64,000 bases of DNA from Polyangiaceae bacterium (GCA_020846005.1 JADLEQ010000054.1:1-64000); one strand, 5' to 3'; numbered from the stretch's first letter, positions 8,857-18,616 are shown. Translations and numbers: made by a program. Notes: generated from the sequence alone by a model not told the origin.

Positions 8857-9858
8857 TCAGGTGCTCGCGAGGAGCCAGTAGAGGCCGAGCAGGCTCGCGG
8901 CGAGCACCGCGATGGCCAGCACGGCGACGATCGTGTCGGCCTTCGACCAGCCTTTGCGGCGTGACGCGGCAGACGCGGGACGTCGCGGCGCCGCGCGCTC
9001 CGCTGCCGGCGCGCCGGCGGGGCTCGCTGGCGCCGCCTCGGGGATCGGCGGGGGAGGGCTCGGCGCGGCCGTCGCCTCCGGCTGCGCCTCGGGGGTCTCG
9101 ACGACCTCGTCCTCGCGCATCCGCTCGTCGGCGGCTCGCTCGAGCTCGTCCAGCGCCGCGGCGACCGGATCCTCGTGCACCAGCTCCGTCGCGCCGAACG
9201 CCAACGTGTCGCCGCGCGGCCACGGCGCCTCGTCGCCCGCCGCCAGCAGGCGCTGTCCGAGGCGCGAGCCGTTCTTGGAGCCGAGCTCGCGCACCCACAG
9301 GCGCGGGCCGCGGCGGCTCACCTCGATCTGACGGCGCGAGGCGTCCGGATCGGTGAGCGGGAGATCGGCGTCCGCGCTCCTGCCTACGACGTACGCACGA
9401 TCGAGCTGGGCCAGCTCGAGCTCGCGGCCCTGGTCGGGCCCGGCCGCCACTCGCAGCCGGGCGGCCGCCGGCTCGCCCGACGCCGCCAGCGCCCCGGCCA
9501 CGAGCCCGAGCGCGATCTCGCACGTGGCGAGCTGGGCATTCTCCGTCGGCATCGCCGCCTCGATCCGGACCTCCAGCCAGATGCGCCCCACGCGGACGAG
9601 GTCACCTGTCCGGAGCACGCGCGGCGCCTGCGGCGGCAGGCGCACGGGCCCGATGAACGTGCCGTTCGTGCTCCCCTCGTCGAGGACGATCCACTCGCGG
9701 CCGCGCTGGCGGAACGACGCGTGGCGGTGGCTCACGCTCGCGTCCGGCAGGCGTACGTCGCTGGCCTCGCCTCGCCCCACTACGACCCGCGGCGCCTCGA
9801 ACACGACGCCCGGGCTGCTCCCCGGTTCGCCGGAGCGGACGATCACGGTGAGCGCCAT
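8857..9858 (-). CDS. Two-FHA-domain protein with C-terminal membrane anchor
   Basis: 333 residues from an ATG at 9858. FHA domain 1 occupies about 1-100 (VVVGRGEASDVRLPDASVSHRH with GSTNGTF) and FHA domain 2 about 135-225 (YVVGRSADADLPLTD, SRRQIEV, GSKNGSRL). Both keep the GR, SxxH/SRRQ and N-G residues that contact phosphothreonine, although domain 2 has SRRQ in place of SRxH. An acidic and Pro/Ala linker leads to a single C-terminal helix (about 310-330), so this is a tail-anchored cytoplasmic adaptor. It converges on the pseudokinase gene with 13 bases between stops and is divergent from the PilZ gene. It probably reads phosphothreonine made by the abundant kinases; partner unknown. Confidence 0.9.
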   Translation of the reverse strand: MALTVIVRSGEPGSSPGVVFEAPRVVVGRGEASDVRLPDASVSHRHASFRQRGREWIVLDEGSTNGTFIGPVRLPPQAPRVLRTGDLVRVGRIWLEVRIEAAMPTENAQLATCEIALGLVAGALAASGEPAAARLRVAAGPDQGRELELAQLDRAYVVGRSADADLPLTDPDASRRQIEVSRRGPRLWVRELGSKNGSRLGQRLLAAGDEAPWPRGDTLAFGATELVHEDPVAAALDELERAADERMREDEVVETPEAQPEATAAPSPPPPIPEAAPASPAGAPAAERAAPRRPASAASRRKGWSKADTIVAVLAIAVLAASLLGLYWLLAST

Positions 9859-10018
9859 CGGCCGCGCATGATGATGAGCCCCCGGCCTGGAGTCCACCCG
9901 TCCGGCGAGCGACCGCAGGGAACTTGGCCGTTCGACGCGCCCGGACCTACCCCGCGGGGAGCCGGAGACCCGGAAGGTCGACCGGTCTGGCGACCTCTCG
10001 TCGCCCTGCGGAGGCACG

Positions 10019-11908
10019 ATGGACCAGCACGAGCGACGAAACGAGCAGCAGCGACGCGTCCCCCTCGACGCGCTCGTGGAGCTTTGCGGCAACGAGCCTG
10101 GCGTCCCGGCTTTCGAGGCTCGGGCGGTCGACGTGAGCGGGCACGGGATGCAGCTCCGGACGGCGTACTTGCCGGACGTGGGCGCGCCGCTCGTGTGCCG
10201 CTTCGACGACCAGGGCCGGGAGGTGATCGTGGAGGGGGTCGTCGCCTGGCGTCGCGAGGAGGCGCGCGGCGGCGAGTTCGGGCTCTCGTTCACGGCGCTC
10301 GACGCCGGCAGCGTCGCGGCGCTGCGCGAGCTCTGCGGCGAAGACCCGCCCGAGGAGCCAGCTCCCCCGACTCGGGTCGCGGGGACGAGCGTGTCCGAGG
10401 GAGCGCGCGTTCGACTGCACATCGACGGGCTCGCGGCGCCCATGAAGGCGCGCGTCCGCACTGGCACCGACCGGAAGTTGGCGGTCGGCTCGACGCTCGA
10501 GTTCCTCAAGGTGGGCCGCGAGCTCGACGTGGAGGATCTGGACGGCGGCCAGCGGCGCACCGCGCGGATCGAGACGGTGGGCGTGCAGGTCGATCCGACC
10601 TCCGGCGTGCCGCAGCTCGTGGTCGGGCTGCGCCTCGACGGCGCCGACGCGACCCCCGAGCCTACCGTGCTCCACTCCGACGGCGGCGAGGACGACGCGC
10701 CTCGGCCGCGCCGTGCCGCGCCCGTCGTGGCGGCGGTCCCGGCCGGAGCGGCGGCCACGGACGAGTCCACCGAGGGAGCGGACGGCTGCGACGAGGACGG
10801 CGCGGAGGCGGTGGCCGGCGAGGAGTCGGACGACGCGTTCCGCGGCAACGTCGCCCGCGCGGCGACGGTCGCCGGCGACGCCGCCAAGGTGGCGGGCGCC
10901 GCGATGGCTCGCGCCGGGACGCAGGCAGCCGCCGGCCTCGGCTGGCTCTTTCGCGGCGCGAGCGAGCGCGTGATGGCGCTCCGCGCGCGCGGGGGCGCGG
11001 GCACCACGGCGCGTCGGACCACCGCGCCGGCGCCAGCCAGCGCGACCGCCGCCCGTACCCTCCGCCCCCAGTCGACGGCTCGCGCCGCGGCGGCCGCGCC
11101 TCCGGCTCCGGACGCGGCCCAGCCGCGCAAGAAGCGCCTCGCGGTGCTCGGCGGCGCGGCCGTGCTGCTCGTGGGCGTGGGGGTCCTCGCGACGCGCAAG
11201 ACGGCGCCCCCGCCTGGTGAGGTCGCCGCGGCGGCCAGCGTCCAGATCGCGGCGGACGAGGTGACGGAGGTCGATGAACAGGGGACTCCGGTCGCGCGCG
11301 CCGCGGCCGCGAAGTCGCTCGCGCCGGCCGCGTCGGGCGGCGCCGTGGTGGCGGACGTACCGCTCTTTGGTCCGACCCCGATGGCGACCACCGAGGCGGC
11401 GCCGCTCGACCCGCCCGTCCCCGCCGAGGAGGAGAGCGCCGCCGAGGCCGAGGGAGCGGAGCCCGAGCCTGCGGCGGCCGATGAGTCCTTCCCAGAGGAG
11501 AAGGTGGCGGCGCGGCCGACGCGCAAGCCCGAGGAGGTCGAGCCGTGGGGGCGCGGCAAGCTGAGCACGCCGACGATCCACCGCATCCGGCTCGACGGGC
11601 CGGGGTCGGCGGTCCAGGGCGCGATCACCCCGACCGGCTTCGCGGTCGTAATCCCGGGGCGCAAGACGCTGGAGCCGGGCACGGGCATCATGAGCCGGGA
11701 CAAGCGCATCGCGCGGGTGCGGACCACCAACCTGCCCTCGGGCGCGCAGATCGCGTTCAGCTTCCGCGATGGTGTTCCGGGGTACCGAGTCCGCCTGCGG
11801 CGCGACTACGTGGAGTTCCTCATCAGCGCCCCGGCGGCCAAGGCGGAGCCAGCGTCCGGCGCGGCGAAGACCGGGAAGGCGGGCGCCAAGAGGTCGAAGG
11901 CGCGCTGA
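10019..11908 (+). CDS. PilZ-domain protein with TM helix and C-terminal AMIN-like domain
   Basis: 629 residues from an ATG preceded by GCGGAGGCACG, a good ribosome site. The N-terminal PilZ domain (about 5-105) has DVSGHGMQL, the DxSxxG part of the c-di-GMP motif. The upstream arginines are spaced Arg7-x4-Arg12 rather than the usual x3. A second similar beta module (about 127-210) follows. After an Ala-rich stretch comes a TM helix (about 377-393), then a charged Pro/Ala/Glu linker. The last ~110 residues (TIHRIRLDGPG, TLEPGTGIMSRDKRIARV, GVPGYRVRLRRDYVEFLIS) look like an AMIN-type peptidoglycan/envelope domain. It would couple cytoplasmic c-di-GMP to the periplasm. Domain calls are good; the coupling idea is inference. 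Confidence 0.82.
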   Translation: MDQHERRNEQQRRVPLDALVELCGNEPGVPAFEARAVDVSGHGMQLRTAYLPDVGAPLVCRFDDQGREVIVEGVVAWRREEARGGEFGLSFTALDAGSVAALRELCGEDPPEEPAPPTRVAGTSVSEGARVRLHIDGLAAPMKARVRTGTDRKLAVGSTLEFLKVGRELDVEDLDGGQRRTARIETVGVQVDPTSGVPQLVVGLRLDGADATPEPTVLHSDGGEDDAPRPRRAAPVVAAVPAGAAATDESTEGADGCDEDGAEAVAGEESDDAFRGNVARAATVAGDAAKVAGAAMARAGTQAAAGLGWLFRGASERVMALRARGGAGTTARRTTAPAPASATAARTLRPQSTARAAAAAPPAPDAAQPRKKRLAVLGGAAVLLVGVGVLATRKTAPPPGEVAAAASVQIAADEVTEVDEQGTPVARAAAAKSLAPAASGGAVVADVPLFGPTPMATTEAAPLDPPVPAEEESAAEAEGAEPEPAAADESFPEEKVAARPTRKPEEVEPWGRGKLSTPTIHRIRLDGPGSAVQGAITPTGFAVVIPGRKTLEPGTGIMSRDKRIARVRTTNLPSGAQIAFSFRDGVPGYRVRLRRDYVEFLISAPAAKAEPASGAAKTGKAGAKRSKAR

Positions 11909-11925
11909 GCGGGGCGCGGGCGCCG

Positions 11926-12981
11926 TCAGCGTCGCCCGCCGCCCTTGCGGGTCCGCCGCTCGAGGCACGTGCGAGGGTTCACCGCGACCGCCGCGCCGTC
12001 GTCCTCTCCCGCGACCAGCCGGAGGCTGCCGGCGTAGGCGATCATCGCGCCGTTGTCGGTGCAGGCGCGCGGCGCCGGGACGATCAGGCGCAGGCCGCGT
12101 CGCTCGCAAGCGGCGGCCGCGCGGGCGCGAAGCTCGCGGTTGGCGGCGACGCCGCCGGCGATCAGCACGGTGCGCACGCCCTCGCGGCGTACGGCCTCGA
12201 GCAGCTTCGCCAGCAGGGCGTCGATCACCCGCCCCTGGAACGCGGCGCACAGATCCCGCAGCCGGCGATCGTCGCCCGGGAGGCCGTCCGCCTCGATCCA
12301 CCGGGCCACCTGCGTCTTCAGCCCGCTGAAGCTCAGCTCGAGCGAGTCACGAGCGCGCATCGGGCGCGTCAGCGGGACCACCGCCGGATCTCCCTCGCGC
12401 GCCAGACGATCGACGATCGGTCCCCCGGGGTAGCCGAGCCCGAGGAGCTTGGCGACCTTGTCGAACGCCTCTCCCGCGGCGTCGTCGCGCGTCGCGCCGA
12501 GCTCGTGCACCTGCGCCGCCTCGAGCGCGTCCACGCGGTAGAGCGCGGTGTGCCCGCCCGAGACCAGGAGCGCGACGAACGGCAGCGGATCGGCGAGGGG
12601 CGGAGCGTCGTCCCAGCGGAGGAACGGCGCCGCGAGGTGACCGAGCAGGTGATCGACCCCGACGAGGGGCAACCCCCGGCTCCACGCGATGCCGCGCGCC
12701 AGCTGGACGCCGACGAGCAGCGCGCCCGAGAGGCCCGGGCGGCAGGTGACGGCGACGCCCCCCACCGCGTCGAGCCCAACGCCCGCTCGATCGAGCGCCG
12801 CCTGCACGACCGGCGCTGCGTTCCGCAGATGGTCGCGTGACGCGAGCTCCGGCACGACCCCGCCGTACGGCGCGTGCAGGCTCACCTGGCTGTGCACCAC
12901 GTCGGAGAGCACTAGGCCATCCGAGCGCACCACCGCCGCGGCGGTCTCGTCGCAGGAGGTCTCGATCCCGAGGACCAGCAC
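11926..12981 (-). CDS. tsaD: tRNA N6-threonylcarbamoyladenosine synthase subunit TsaD
   Basis: 351 residues, close to the usual ~340. It starts MLVLGIETSCDETAAAVV, the signature of the Kae1/TsaD/Qri7 family. GVDHLLGHL provides the metal-binding His pair, LLVSGGHTALYRV is the ATP-binding strand, and SGLKTQV, AGGVAANRELR and CTDNGAMIAYAG are all conserved. It transfers the threonylcarbamoyl group from TC-AMP to A37 of ANN-decoding tRNAs, with TsaB and TsaE, which are not in this window. The 3' end converges with the PilZ gene (17 bases). The upstream neighbour on the same strand is a lipoprotein gene of unrelated function. Confidence 0.97.
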   Translation of the reverse strand: MLVLGIETSCDETAAAVVRSDGLVLSDVVHSQVSLHAPYGGVVPELASRDHLRNAAPVVQAALDRAGVGLDAVGGVAVTCRPGLSGALLVGVQLARGIAWSRGLPLVGVDHLLGHLAAPFLRWDDAPPLADPLPFVALLVSGGHTALYRVDALEAAQVHELGATRDDAAGEAFDKVAKLLGLGYPGGPIVDRLAREGDPAVVPLTRPMRARDSLELSFSGLKTQVARWIEADGLPGDDRRLRDLCAAFQGRVIDALLAKLLEAVRREGVRTVLIAGGVAANRELRARAAAACERRGLRLIVPAPRACTDNGAMIAYAGSLRLVAGEDDGAAVAVNPRTCLERRTRKGGGRR

Positions 12982-13011
12982 GCTAGCCGACCGCTCCCGG
13001 CGCGCTCTGGC

Positions 13012-13626
13012 TCAGAACCCGCACGCGCCCTGCTGCTTCGAGAGACGGAACAGCGCGAAGCCGGGCCGCTCGGCGGCCGTCGCGGTCGCCGCGGGCGACG
13101 GCGCAGGCTTGAGGAGTCGCACCTCCACGTCGTCGCTGCGCATCAGCGAGACGACGGCCAGCATCGTCCCCTGGCAGGTCGAGTCGGCCCACGCGAGGAA
13201 GTTCTGGTCGCGGCCGTCGCCGAACTCCAGGAAGTGGAGCTGGTCATGCTGCAGCTGCTCGATCGCGCGCAGCGGCGCGCCCTCGAACAGGGCGCGCGGC
13301 GCGCAGAGCCCCCCCGTGTCGTCCGTGGAGATCTCGCCGGGCAGCGTGTCGAGGGCGTCCATGTCGAGCCGTAGCCGGAGGCGGAGGCTCGGGGGCCGTC
13401 CCTCGCGCACGAAGCCATCGTGGATGAAGGCGGCGCTCTCGAGCGCCCCGCAGAAGGCCTCCCCGGGACGGGTGTCGAAGCGATCGGTGTCGCGACATCC
13501 TGCCGAGGCGACGAGCGCGAGGAGCCCGGCGGCGGACGCCGACGCCGTGGGTCGCGGCGAGCTGCGTGTCCTTCGGCGGGGGCTGCGGGCGGGAGGGGGT
13601 GCGGGCACGACGCGCCACGGTAGCAC
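13012..13626 (-). CDS. Putative lipoprotein, function unknown
   Basis: 204 residues from a GTG at 13626 (an in-frame GTG at 13608 is nearly as good). A basic N-terminus is followed by a hydrophobic stretch and the lipobox-like LVASAGC, so the mature protein probably begins at that Cys. The rest is soluble, with four further Cys: one soon after the lipid Cys, GGLCAPR, STCQG and the final GACGF. Two disulfides are likely. Its start lies 66 bases downstream of the end of the TPR/HEAT gene and its stop 30 bases upstream of the end-to-start junction with tsaD, all on the same strand, so read-through is possible. I recognise no family. Confidence 0.6.
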   Translation of the reverse strand: MLPWRVVPAPPPARSPRRRTRSSPRPTASASAAGLLALVASAGCRDTDRFDTRPGEAFCGALESAAFIHDGFVREGRPPSLRLRLRLDMDALDTLPGEISTDDTGGLCAPRALFEGAPLRAIEQLQHDQLHFLEFGDGRDQNFLAWADSTCQGTMLAVVSLMRSDDVEVRLLKPAPSPAATATAAERPGFALFRLSKQQGACGF

Positions 13627-13692
13627 TCGCCTGCTGCACCGGCCCCGGGTCCCGCGCGGGTGCGCGCGGAGCGCCCGGGTGGTCCCCTCGCC

Positions 13693-16600
13693 TCACGGGC
13701 GCGCGGCGCCGAGGCCGGTGAGGGCCGCCGCCGCGGCCGCGCGGACGCGCGGCTCGGCGTCCACGCGGCGCACCTCCTCGAGCGTCGACCGAGCGTGCGC
13801 GCCGCCCACCGCCGCTACGGCTCGCACCGCCGCCTCGCGCACCAGCGCGTAGGCGTCGGAGAGCGCCGCGCGGCGCAGGCGGTCCTCGATGTCGCGGTCC
13901 GCGGCCCCGAGCGCCGCGAGCGCGTCGGCCGCCGCCACCCGTGCGCCGAACTCGGGATCGGCGAGGAGCGCCGCGAGCTGGGGCGCGGCCTCGCGCAGCT
14001 CGAGCTCGCGCGCCAGCGCGATGGCCGCGCGCCGCACCCGCGAGTCGCGGTCGGCGAGGGAGGCGACGACGAGCGCGCGGGCCTCCGGCTCGGTCCGTCG
14101 CCCGACCACGCCGAGCGCGAGCACCCGTAGCTCGGGCGACGGGTGGCTCGCGAGCGCGACGAACGCGGCGACGAGCTGGGTCGCGACGGCCTCGGCGGCC
14201 GCCTCCGCGCGCGCGCGCGCCGCTGGCGACCCCTGGTCGAGGCGGGCGGTCGCGAGCCCGAACGCCGGCCGGCCGCCGCGCGCCGAGAGCGCCGCGGCTA
14301 CGGTCCGCGCGCGCTCCGGGCCGCTCTCCACCGCCGCCGCCGCCGCGCGGGCGAGCTCGGGCGCGATCGCCGCGAACGCCTCGGCCTCGGTGTCGGGCGA
14401 GAACCCCGACGGTCGAGCGTGCAGCAGGAGCTCCGCCGTGCTGCCCGCGGGCTCGTCCGTCCCCGCACGCGCGGGGTCGGCGCTCGCGCCCGGCGCGGCG
14501 CGCACGCAGGCGCCGGCCCAGGCGGCCTCGGTGACGGCGGGGTCGCCCGAGACCAGCCCCTCGGCGAGCGCGCGCGTCACGCCGGGCGCCTCCAGTCTCG
14601 CCGCGGCGATGAGCGCCGTGCCGCGCTCGAGCGAGTCGGCAGCGTGCGCCAGCTCGAGGACGGCCGCGCCGTGCCCGCGCTCCCCGAGCTCACCGAGCGC
14701 CCAGGCGGCCGCGGCGCGCTCCGTCGGATCTCCCTGCGCCGACCCGACGAGCGCCGCGAGTCGCTTCGCCGCTGCGCGGTACCCGGACAGCCCCGCGCCG
14801 ATCGCGCCGGCAGCGCGGAGGGCAGGCGCCTCCGACTCGAGCAGGCGATCGATGTGGCTCCACGCCTCGCGCGTGCCCACGCGCGCGACGGCGAGCGCGG
14901 CCTCGACGAGCACGGGATCGGCGTCGTCGCTCCGCCACGCGCCGTCTGGGGCGAGCACCTGGAGGAGGCGCGGCAGCAGCGCCGGGTCGCGCAGCGCGCC
15001 GGCAGCGCGCAGCGCCCGTACGCGGAGGTCGAGCTCCGCGCCGCTCAGGGCGAAGGCGACGAGCGCGGGCCCGGCGTCGCGCCGCCGGAGGTGCCCGAGG
15101 AGGTCTACGGCCGTCCGCTGCTGGCTCGCTCGGTCGTCGCCGAGCGCGTCGAGGAGCGGCTTCTGCGCTCGCTCGCCCAGCCGCGCGAGGCGCTCGCGCG
15201 CGGCTGAACGGACCGCGGCGTCCGAGGACTGGGCCTGGACGATCCACGGCAGCGCGAGCAGCGCGTAGGTCTCGACGAGCAAGCGCCGGTGCAGCGGGCG
15301 TGTCGGGTTCGCGAGGGCGAGCGGCAGCAGGTCGCGCTCGAGCAGCTCCAGGGCACCGCGTCCGAGGTTCAACTGCATGCTCGATCGCGCCGCGCGCGCC
15401 ACGAGGTCTTCGTCGGGCGCCGACCGGACGACGCGACGCAGGAGCTGGTCGGCCTCGTCGATGGCGCCCTGCGCCGCGAGCAGCTCCGCGAGCTCGAGGT
15501 AGACGGCGAACGCGCGGTCGTTCTTGGCGATGGCGAGGCGGTACGCCGCGATCGCGCGCGGAAGATCCTGCTGCTTGCGGTACATCTCCGCCAGCTTCTG
15601 GTGCCCGGCCGCGTCGTCGGGTGCGAGTTCGACCGCGCGGGTCGCGTACTCGATGGCCCGAGCGTCGTCGTAGCGGGCGGCCGCGTGCTCCGCCATGCGT
15701 TGCCAGTACTCCCGGGCGCGGCGGGCGTCCGCGGCCGCGAGCTTCTTCAGGACCTCGATCGCCTCCACCAGCTTCTTCTGCTGGACGAGCGCGCGCTCGA
15801 GCCGCGTCAGCGCGTCGACATCGCCGGGAGCCGCGGCGACCAGCGCCGCCAGGGTGCGCTCCGCCTCGGCGAACCGCCGGAGTCGAAGCTGCGCCTCGGA
15901 CAGGAGCCTCCCCGCCTCCAGATCGGGGGGGGTCCCCCGCGAGCGTCGTTCGAGCTGCGGCAGCCGCCGCTCGAGCGTGCCCGTCAGGCTCCAGACGCCG
16001 ACCAGGCGCTGTCGAGCTTCGCGCGCGGCGGGAGAGTCCGCGCTCGCGCTCGACAGGATCGCCTCCCACGCGCCCATCGCCTCGTCGAGCATGGCGGTGC
16101 GCTGAGGTCCCCGCGCGTCGGCGGCCGCGCGCTCCAGCGCGACCGCCAGCGAGCGAGCGTAGCGCGAGCGTTGCGGGGCGAGCTGTCGCGCCTCGCGGAG
16201 CGCGGCGAGGCCCTCCGCCCACTCCTCGTGCTCGACCAGCACCTCGCCGTGCGCGTGCGCGGCCCGCGCGCGATCGCGGACCAGCGTGCGGAGCCGCTGC
16301 CAGGTCTTCTTCGCGAGATCCTGCTGGCCGTCCCGCCACTGCCGCTCGCCGAGCTCCACCAGGTGTCGAGGATCCCGGGCGGCGCGGCCTGCGAGCTTCT
16401 GCAGGATGGCCAGCGCGCGCTCCTTCTCTTCCAGGCGCTCGTAGAAGTCGACCAGCGCTGCGAGGACGTCCTCGTCGCCTGCGGCGCGTGCCTCGAGCCG
16501 CGCCAGGTGCTGGAGCGCTCTCGCCCGCTCACCCCGCTGCAGCAGCGCCTCGGCCAGCTGGAAGGTGAGATCGGCCTGGTCCGGGATCCGGGTGACCAGC

Positions 16601-17751
16601 GCCTCCAGCTCCACGATGGCGGCCTCGATCTCGCCGCGGAGCTGCAGGAGCTGGACGACCTTCAGCCGCGCGTCCACGTCGCGCCCGCTGCGCGCGATCA
16701 CGCGCCGGTACGCGCGGAGGGCGTCCTCCACCCGCCCCGTCTCCTCGTAGAGGCGAGCCAGCAGTCGATCTCGCTCGGTGTCCGCGCCCCCGGCCTTCTC
16801 CAGCTCGGCGATCAGCTCCGGCAGGCGGCTCTGCGCGCGATGCACCTCGACCAGCAACTCGAGGACCTCGCGGCGCACCCCGGACTCGCCCCCCGAGATC
16901 GCGAGCGCGCGCCGGAGGGTCGCCCCGGCCTCGTCGTGGCGGCCCGCGCGCGTGAGCGCACGCCCGAGATCGCGCAGCGCCGGGCCCACGACCCGCTGGT
17001 CGCCCTCGGCGGCGCGGACGAGCGCGCGGTGCTCCTCCACGGCCTCCCCCCACTTGCCCCTCGCGCCGAGCTCACGCGCCAGCTCTGCGCGGACGTAGAA
17101 CGAACCCTTGGCGCGCTCGATGAGCTCGCGGTGGTGCCGCCGCGCGGCGTCGAGGTCGCCGGCGTCGAGCGCGAGCCCGAGCAGGGTCCGGAGGAGCGTC
17201 TCCCTCTCGGCCGGCTCCCGGACCCACGCCAGCGCCTCCGTGTAGCGTCGCCGCGCGGTCGCCGGATCGCCTCGTCGCTCGTAGAGGCGCCCGAGCGCGA
17301 GGAGTGGGATCGGGCTCTCGGGGCGCTGCCGCTGGGCGCGCTCGTACAGCTCGACGGCTCGATCGAGCTGCGCGTCCTGGCGGTAGATGCCGGCCAGCGC
17401 GACCAGCGCGCTCCAGCGCTCGCTGCCTTCCGTCTCGGCGAGCGCGGAGAACTCCGCCAGGAGCTTGTGCAGACCGCCGTCCCTCGTGCGGTGGAGCGCC
17501 GCCAGCCGCTCGAGCGGGAAGTCGGCGCCCGGCTGCTCGAGCGCGATGCGCCGGTACCGCGCGATCAGCTCCGCCGGGTCCTTCTCCTTCGGAGGCTTCG
17601 TGCCGGCGCGCGGGCGGGGCTCGACGGGCGCGGTGCCGCGCCGGGTCGGCTTGCGGCGCCCGCTCGGGTCGAATTGCGCTCGTGCCGGCTCCGGCGCCGC
17701 GACCAAGCCCACCAGCGCCGCGACCAGCGCCGCTGCCGCCGCTCGCCTCAC
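13693..17751 (-). CDS. Large exported TPR plus HEAT-repeat protein
   Basis: 1352 residues from a GTG at 17751, chosen because it begins directly at a clean Sec signal peptide (MRRA, hydrophobic core, PARAQF cleavage region). Residues ~60-900 are consecutive TPR-type helical hairpins (many xxLAxLYxxxGxxxxAxxxYxxA patterns). Residues ~960-1350 are HEAT/PBS-lyase-like repeats (DSRVRRAAIALARELELREAAPQLAALL pattern cut here into short pieces, DPEFGARVAAADALAALG). The two solenoids form a long scaffold likely sited in the periplasm or attached to the envelope. No catalytic motif is visible. It is divergent from the sigma-factor operon across 229 bases, so the two could share control. Role unknown. 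Confidence 0.85.
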   Translation of the reverse strand: MRRAAAAALVAALVGLVAAPEPARAQFDPSGRRKPTRRGTAPVEPRPRAGTKPPKEKDPAELIARYRRIALEQPGADFPLERLAALHRTRDGGLHKLLAEFSALAETEGSERWSALVALAGIYRQDAQLDRAVELYERAQRQRPESPIPLLALGRLYERRGDPATARRRYTEALAWVREPAERETLLRTLLGLALDAGDLDAARRHHRELIERAKGSFYVRAELARELGARGKWGEAVEEHRALVRAAEGDQRVVGPALRDLGRALTRAGRHDEAGATLRRALAISGGESGVRREVLELLVEVHRAQSRLPELIAELEKAGGADTERDRLLARLYEETGRVEDALRAYRRVIARSGRDVDARLKVVQLLQLRGEIEAAIVELEALVTRIPDQADLTFQLAEALLQRGERARALQHLARLEARAAGDEDVLAALVDFYERLEEKERALAILQKLAGRAARDPRHLVELGERQWRDGQQDLAKKTWQRLRTLVRDRARAAHAHGEVLVEHEEWAEGLAALREARQLAPQRSRYARSLAVALERAAADARGPQRTAMLDEAMGAWEAILSSASADSPAAREARQRLVGVWSLTGTLERRLPQLERRSRGTPPDLEAGRLLSEAQLRLRRFAEAERTLAALVAAAPGDVDALTRLERALVQQKKLVEAIEVLKKLAAADARRAREYWQRMAEHAAARYDDARAIEYATRAVELAPDDAAGHQKLAEMYRKQQDLPRAIAAYRLAIAKNDRAFAVYLELAELLAAQGAIDEADQLLRRVVRSAPDEDLVARAARSSMQLNLGRGALELLERDLLPLALANPTRPLHRRLLVETYALLALPWIVQAQSSDAAVRSAARERLARLGERAQKPLLDALGDDRASQQRTAVDLLGHLRRRDAGPALVAFALSGAELDLRVRALRAAGALRDPALLPRLLQVLAPDGAWRSDDADPVLVEAALAVARVGTREAWSHIDRLLESEAPALRAAGAIGAGLSGYRAAAKRLAALVGSAQGDPTERAAAAWALGELGERGHGAAVLELAHAADSLERGTALIAAARLEAPGVTRALAEGLVSGDPAVTEAAWAGACVRAAPGASADPARAGTDEPAGSTAELLLHARPSGFSPDTEAEAFAAIAPELARAAAAAVESGPERARTVAAALSARGGRPAFGLATARLDQGSPAARARAEAAAEAVATQLVAAFVALASHPSPELRVLALGVVGRRTEPEARALVVASLADRDSRVRRAAIALARELELREAAPQLAALLADPEFGARVAAADALAALGAADRDIEDRLRRAALSDAYALVREAAVRAVAAVGGAHARSTLEEVRRVDAEPRVRAAAAAALTGLGAARP

Positions 17752-17980
17752 GGGCGCGCTCCCCGGGCCCGGGGAGCGCCTCCGGCGACGCCGGCTGGGG
17801 AGGTGGAGTCCGTCATGGGGGGAGCCGTCCTGGAGGGTCGGACACTCGGACGTGCCCCAGCTTAGCCCGGCCGCAGGGGCCGGGCCCGCGCGGCGCGCGC
17901 CCGGCCCCCGGCCCGGCCGGCGGGGCGCGGCGTGGCGGTGCCTTGATCGATCTGGCCGTTCGAGCCCACGATTGGAGCGC

Positions 17981-18616
17981 GTGAGCTCGCTCGACTCGGC
18001 TACGGCGGGTGCCACCGTCCCGGCGGAGGCGTCGCCCGACGACGCGCTGCTCGCGCGCGCCATGCAGGCGGCGGACGGCGACACCGCCGCCGTCGTCGAC
18101 GTGCTCCGCGCGGCGGCCGGCCCGGTGCATCGCGCCGTCGTCACCGTGCTCGCGCCCGGGCACCCCGAGCTCGAGGACGTGGTCCAGCAAGCGCTGGTCG
18201 GGTTCGTGCAGGCGGTGCCTCGGTTCCGCGGCGAGTGCCACCCGATCTACTATGCGTGCCGGATCGCGATCCGGATCGCGGTGGCTGCGCGCCGGAGGTC
18301 GACCGTGCTGGCCGCCCAGCGCGCGGAGATCGGCGGGACGCTCGGCCTGCTCGCGGGGCCCTCGGAGTGCCCGGCGACGCTCTCCGGCGCGAGCCGTCGC
18401 CGCGCGCTCGTGCGCGAGCTGCTCGACGAGCTCCCGGCCTACCTGGCGGAGACCGTCGCGCTCAGGATCATGCTCGGGTACAGCCTCGTCGAGGTGGCCG
18501 AGATCACCGGCGCGCCCGTCAACACCGTGCGCAGCCGCCTCCGTATCGCCAAGACCGCGCTCCGCGAGCGCATCGCGCGCGATCCGCTCCTCGTCGACGA
18601 GCTGGGGCAGGCGTGA
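17981..18616 (+). CDS. ECF-type RNA polymerase sigma factor
   Basis: 211 residues from a GTG at 17981, with GGAG five bases upstream. Region 2 is seen in ELEDVVQQALVGFVQAVPRFRGE, shortened here to its ends, and region 4 in VALRIMLGYSLVEVAEITGAP followed by NTVRSRLRIAK, the recognition helix. Region 3 is absent, as in ECF sigmas. Its TGA overlaps the ATG of the next gene (TGATG), which encodes a membrane protein with an anti-sigma zinc motif. This is the classic sigma/anti-sigma arrangement, and autoregulation of the operon is likely though no promoter match can be shown here. Confidence 0.88.
   Translation: MSSLDSATAGATVPAEASPDDALLARAMQAADGDTAAVVDVLRAAAGPVHRAVVTVLAPGHPELEDVVQQALVGFVQAVPRFRGECHPIYYACRIAIRIAVAARRRSTVLAAQRAEIGGTLGLLAGPSECPATLSGASRRRALVRELLDELPAYLAETVALRIMLGYSLVEVAEITGAPVNTVRSRLRIAKTALRERIARDPLLVDELGQA

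Noticed and set aside
9862-11730. Extension of the FHA frame upstream of 9858 to give a 957-residue protein
   Set aside because: The added part is antisense to the PilZ gene and is low-complexity Ala/Ser/Thr.
17752-18144. Extension of the TPR/HEAT frame to an ATG at 18144
   Set aside because: It would cover the sigma-factor start and place ~130 unstructured residues before a clear signal peptide.
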